34,353 bases of DNA from assembly GCA_016217765.1 (NCBI GenBank), contig JACRGP010000079.1, forward strand, positions 1-34,353, given 5' to 3'. Shown in pieces: positions 33,038 through 34,353 of this stretch (the stretch's first letter is position 1; each line of letters starts with the position of its first letter). The stretch comes from Nitrospinota bacterium (GTDB lineage Bacteria; Nitrospinota; Nitrospinia; Nitrospinales; JACRGP01). Position numbers and translations under genes: made by a program. Under the pieces are notes generated by a model. It was not told the origin of the DNA and made no database searches. It worked only from the letters and a program-made list of their open reading frames with translations.

Positions 33038-34231
33038 ATGAAGATTAAAATCGCCCTGTTGTCCCTAATGCTGATAACCGCTCTCGGCGTCGGTTCAGCC
33101 TCGGCGGAAGCCAAGAGCAAACCCTCCGCCCCGGAGCCGTTTCATGTGGCGCGAACGCCCGCCGAAAAAGCGCTCGATGACATTCTTCGCCGTGCCGATC
33201 AAGACAAAAATATATTCCACTATGTTCTTGGAACCCCTTTCTATGACGCGGAGAAAGATAGCGGCTATGCCCGCTTGTTTACTAAAAATTTTTTGCGGGC
33301 GGCGGCCAAAAAGGAATCCGATGCGGTAAAAAGATCTTGCGATGGCAAATATACGGGCGAAATCTGCGGTCTTGATTCCAGCCCCATCAACTGCGCTCAA
33401 GATATCAGTGAGTCCGGATATCTTCACCGGACCATGGAAGACGACGGCCGCAGGGCCATCATTTCGTCCATGGGGGTGGATTTTGCTCCAGAAGAAGTCA
33501 AAACATCTTACAGGCTCATAAAAGACGGTAACCGTTGGAGGCTTGACGGTGTCGCTTGCGGTGGCGGCGGGGAATTCAACATGGAGTGCGGCGGTTCAAT
33601 GTGCCCTGATGTATCGGACCTGCGCAAAAAAGCCGGACAGGGCGATGCCGACGCGCAGTACGACCTTGGAGTCATGTATAACATTGGCCGGGGCGTGAAT
33701 CGGGATTATGTCGAGGCGGCGAGGTGGTTCCGCAAGGCCGCCGGCCAGGGTCATGCCGGCGCGCAATCCTACCTTGGATATCTATATGAACATGGTTATG
33801 AGGGCGTGACGCAGGATAACGCCGAGGCGGCGAGGTGGTACCGCAAGGCCGCCGAGCAGGGCCATGCCGACGCGCAATACTACCTGGGAGATATATATGA
33901 AGTTGGCCGGGGCGTGACGCGGGATGACGCCGAGTCAGCAAGGTGGCACCGCAAGGCCGCCGAGCAGGGCCAGGTTCACTCGCAACACATCCTTGGACTT
34001 ATGTATGACAAAGGCCGGGGCGTAACGCGGGACCTTGACGAGGCGGCGAGGTGGTACCGCAAGGCCGCCGAGAAGGGAGATAGCGACGCGCAATACTCTC
34101 TTGGGATGATGCATCGAACGGGCATGGGCGTACAGCGGGACCTTGCCGAGGCGGAAATGTGGTTGCGCAAGGCCGCCGAGCGGGGGCACGCCGAGGCCAG
34201 GCAGGAAGTGGAGAAGTTGGACCGGCGGTAA
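33038..34231 (+). CDS. Secreted Sel1-repeat protein with an N-terminal unknown domain
   Basis: A 397-residue protein from the ATG at 33038. It has a signal peptide (MKIKIALLSLMLITALGVGS, ASA). A domain of about 150 residues follows with four cysteine-containing segments (KRSCDGKYTGEICG, INCAQD, VACGGG, MECGGSMC) and a YRLIKDGNRWRLDGV strand pair reminiscent of DUF3828-type periplasmic domains. Five or six Sel1 repeats of 36 residues follow, for example DAQYDLGVMYNIGRGVNRD, then YVEAARWFRKAAGQG. Sel1 repeats bind proteins. A longer frame from 32789 is open but would place the signal peptide inside the protein. The neighbouring amidase fragment suggests a former effector/immunity pair; that is inference. 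No clear ribosome site is seen. Confidence 0.85.
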   Translation: MKIKIALLSLMLITALGVGSASAEAKSKPSAPEPFHVARTPAEKALDDILRRADQDKNIFHYVLGTPFYDAEKDSGYARLFTKNFLRAAAKKESDAVKRSCDGKYTGEICGLDSSPINCAQDISESGYLHRTMEDDGRRAIISSMGVDFAPEEVKTSYRLIKDGNRWRLDGVACGGGGEFNMECGGSMCPDVSDLRKKAGQGDADAQYDLGVMYNIGRGVNRDYVEAARWFRKAAGQGHAGAQSYLGYLYEHGYEGVTQDNAEAARWYRKAAEQGHADAQYYLGDIYEVGRGVTRDDAESARWHRKAAEQGQVHSQHILGLMYDKGRGVTRDLDEAARWYRKAAEKGDSDAQYSLGMMHRTGMGVQRDLAEAEMWLRKAAERGHAEARQEVEKLDRR

Positions 34232-34273
34232 GTTTTATTTGCAAAGAGCGGGCGATTTTTTTCCGCCGGGAAG

Positions 34274-34353
34274 GGCTTGGCTGGCGTGGGTTTGGCCTCG
34301 GCGGAAACCAAAAGTAAACCATCCCACCCGATTTTAAAACCGATCCCAAGGGA
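34274..34353 (+). pseudogene. Start of a second, degenerate copy of the Sel1 protein leader, cut by the window edge
   Basis: The frame reads GLAGVGLASAETKSKP, very close to ALGVGSASAEAKSKPSAPEP in the Sel1 protein (codons near 33080). No methionine start is visible, only TTG or GTG codons, and the preceding sequence does not match the signal peptide start. It appears to be a partial tandem duplication, or a paralogue that continues beyond the right edge. Confidence 0.5.

Overview
The window looks like a chromosomal piece of a GC-rich (roughly 58-60% by eye), Gram-negative, motile bacterium. An outer-membrane porin, several exported proteins, a chemotaxis receptor and a sigma-54-like promoter support this. 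Gene content (assimilatory NirBD with a nitrite channel, RlmM, NHL, TPR-AAA and pentapeptide proteins, geranylgeranyl-reductase-like and DUF2867 proteins) and C/G-tract intergenic repeats would suit Nitrospinota, Nitrospirota or a Desulfobacterota-like lineage. I cannot assign a phylum from sequence reading alone. No rRNA, tRNA or CRISPR array was seen.

Layout. 1-310: 5' part of a sterol-desaturase family gene (minus). 311-949: intergenic, with a 157-bp miniature inverted-repeat element and a C/G-tract repeat. 950-3097: transglutaminase-like membrane protein. 3394-4535: a translationally coupled minus-strand pair, a SUMF1-fold protein and a secreted cupredoxin. 4644-4835: another inverted-repeat element. 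4925-9010: minus-strand run porin, periplasmic-binding-protein-like protein, PAS-containing chemoreceptor; it looks like a solute uptake and sensing unit. 9340-10583: a rearranged patch with a 203-bp MITE carrying target duplications, a 5'-truncated mltG and a 5'-truncated histidine kinase that abut head to head. 10712-14533: a 1273-residue protein with an NHL propeller at each end. 14627-15772: rlmM. 15839-16076: repeat element. 16238-18497: NarL-type two-component pair. 18861-19304: small secreted protein with a strong terminator. 19424-20983: TPR-AAA ATPase. 21244-21744: decayed PAS and hemerythrin fragments. 21815-23230: pentapeptide-repeat protein. 23477-24143: DCC-family protein and a small membrane protein.

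24459-28136 is the metabolic core: a sigma-54-like promoter, a 21-bp upstream palindrome, then nirB, nirD and a formate/nitrite channel gene, giving nitrite import and NAD(P)H-dependent reduction to ammonium. It is followed in the same direction by an HTH-metallo-beta-lactamase fusion, an SDR-DUF2867 protein and a geranylgeranyl-reductase-like flavoprotein (28187-31926), the last two overlapping. 32054-34353 holds a tiny membrane protein, a dispersed repeat, a start-less amidase fragment behind a near-perfect hairpin, a secreted Sel1-repeat protein, and the beginning of a second degenerate copy of that protein's leader at the window edge.

The items most worth following up are the mltG/kinase breakpoint with its neighbouring MITE, the sigma-54-like nir control region, the double-propeller NHL protein, the amidase/Sel1 remnant, and the porin-binding protein-chemoreceptor cluster.
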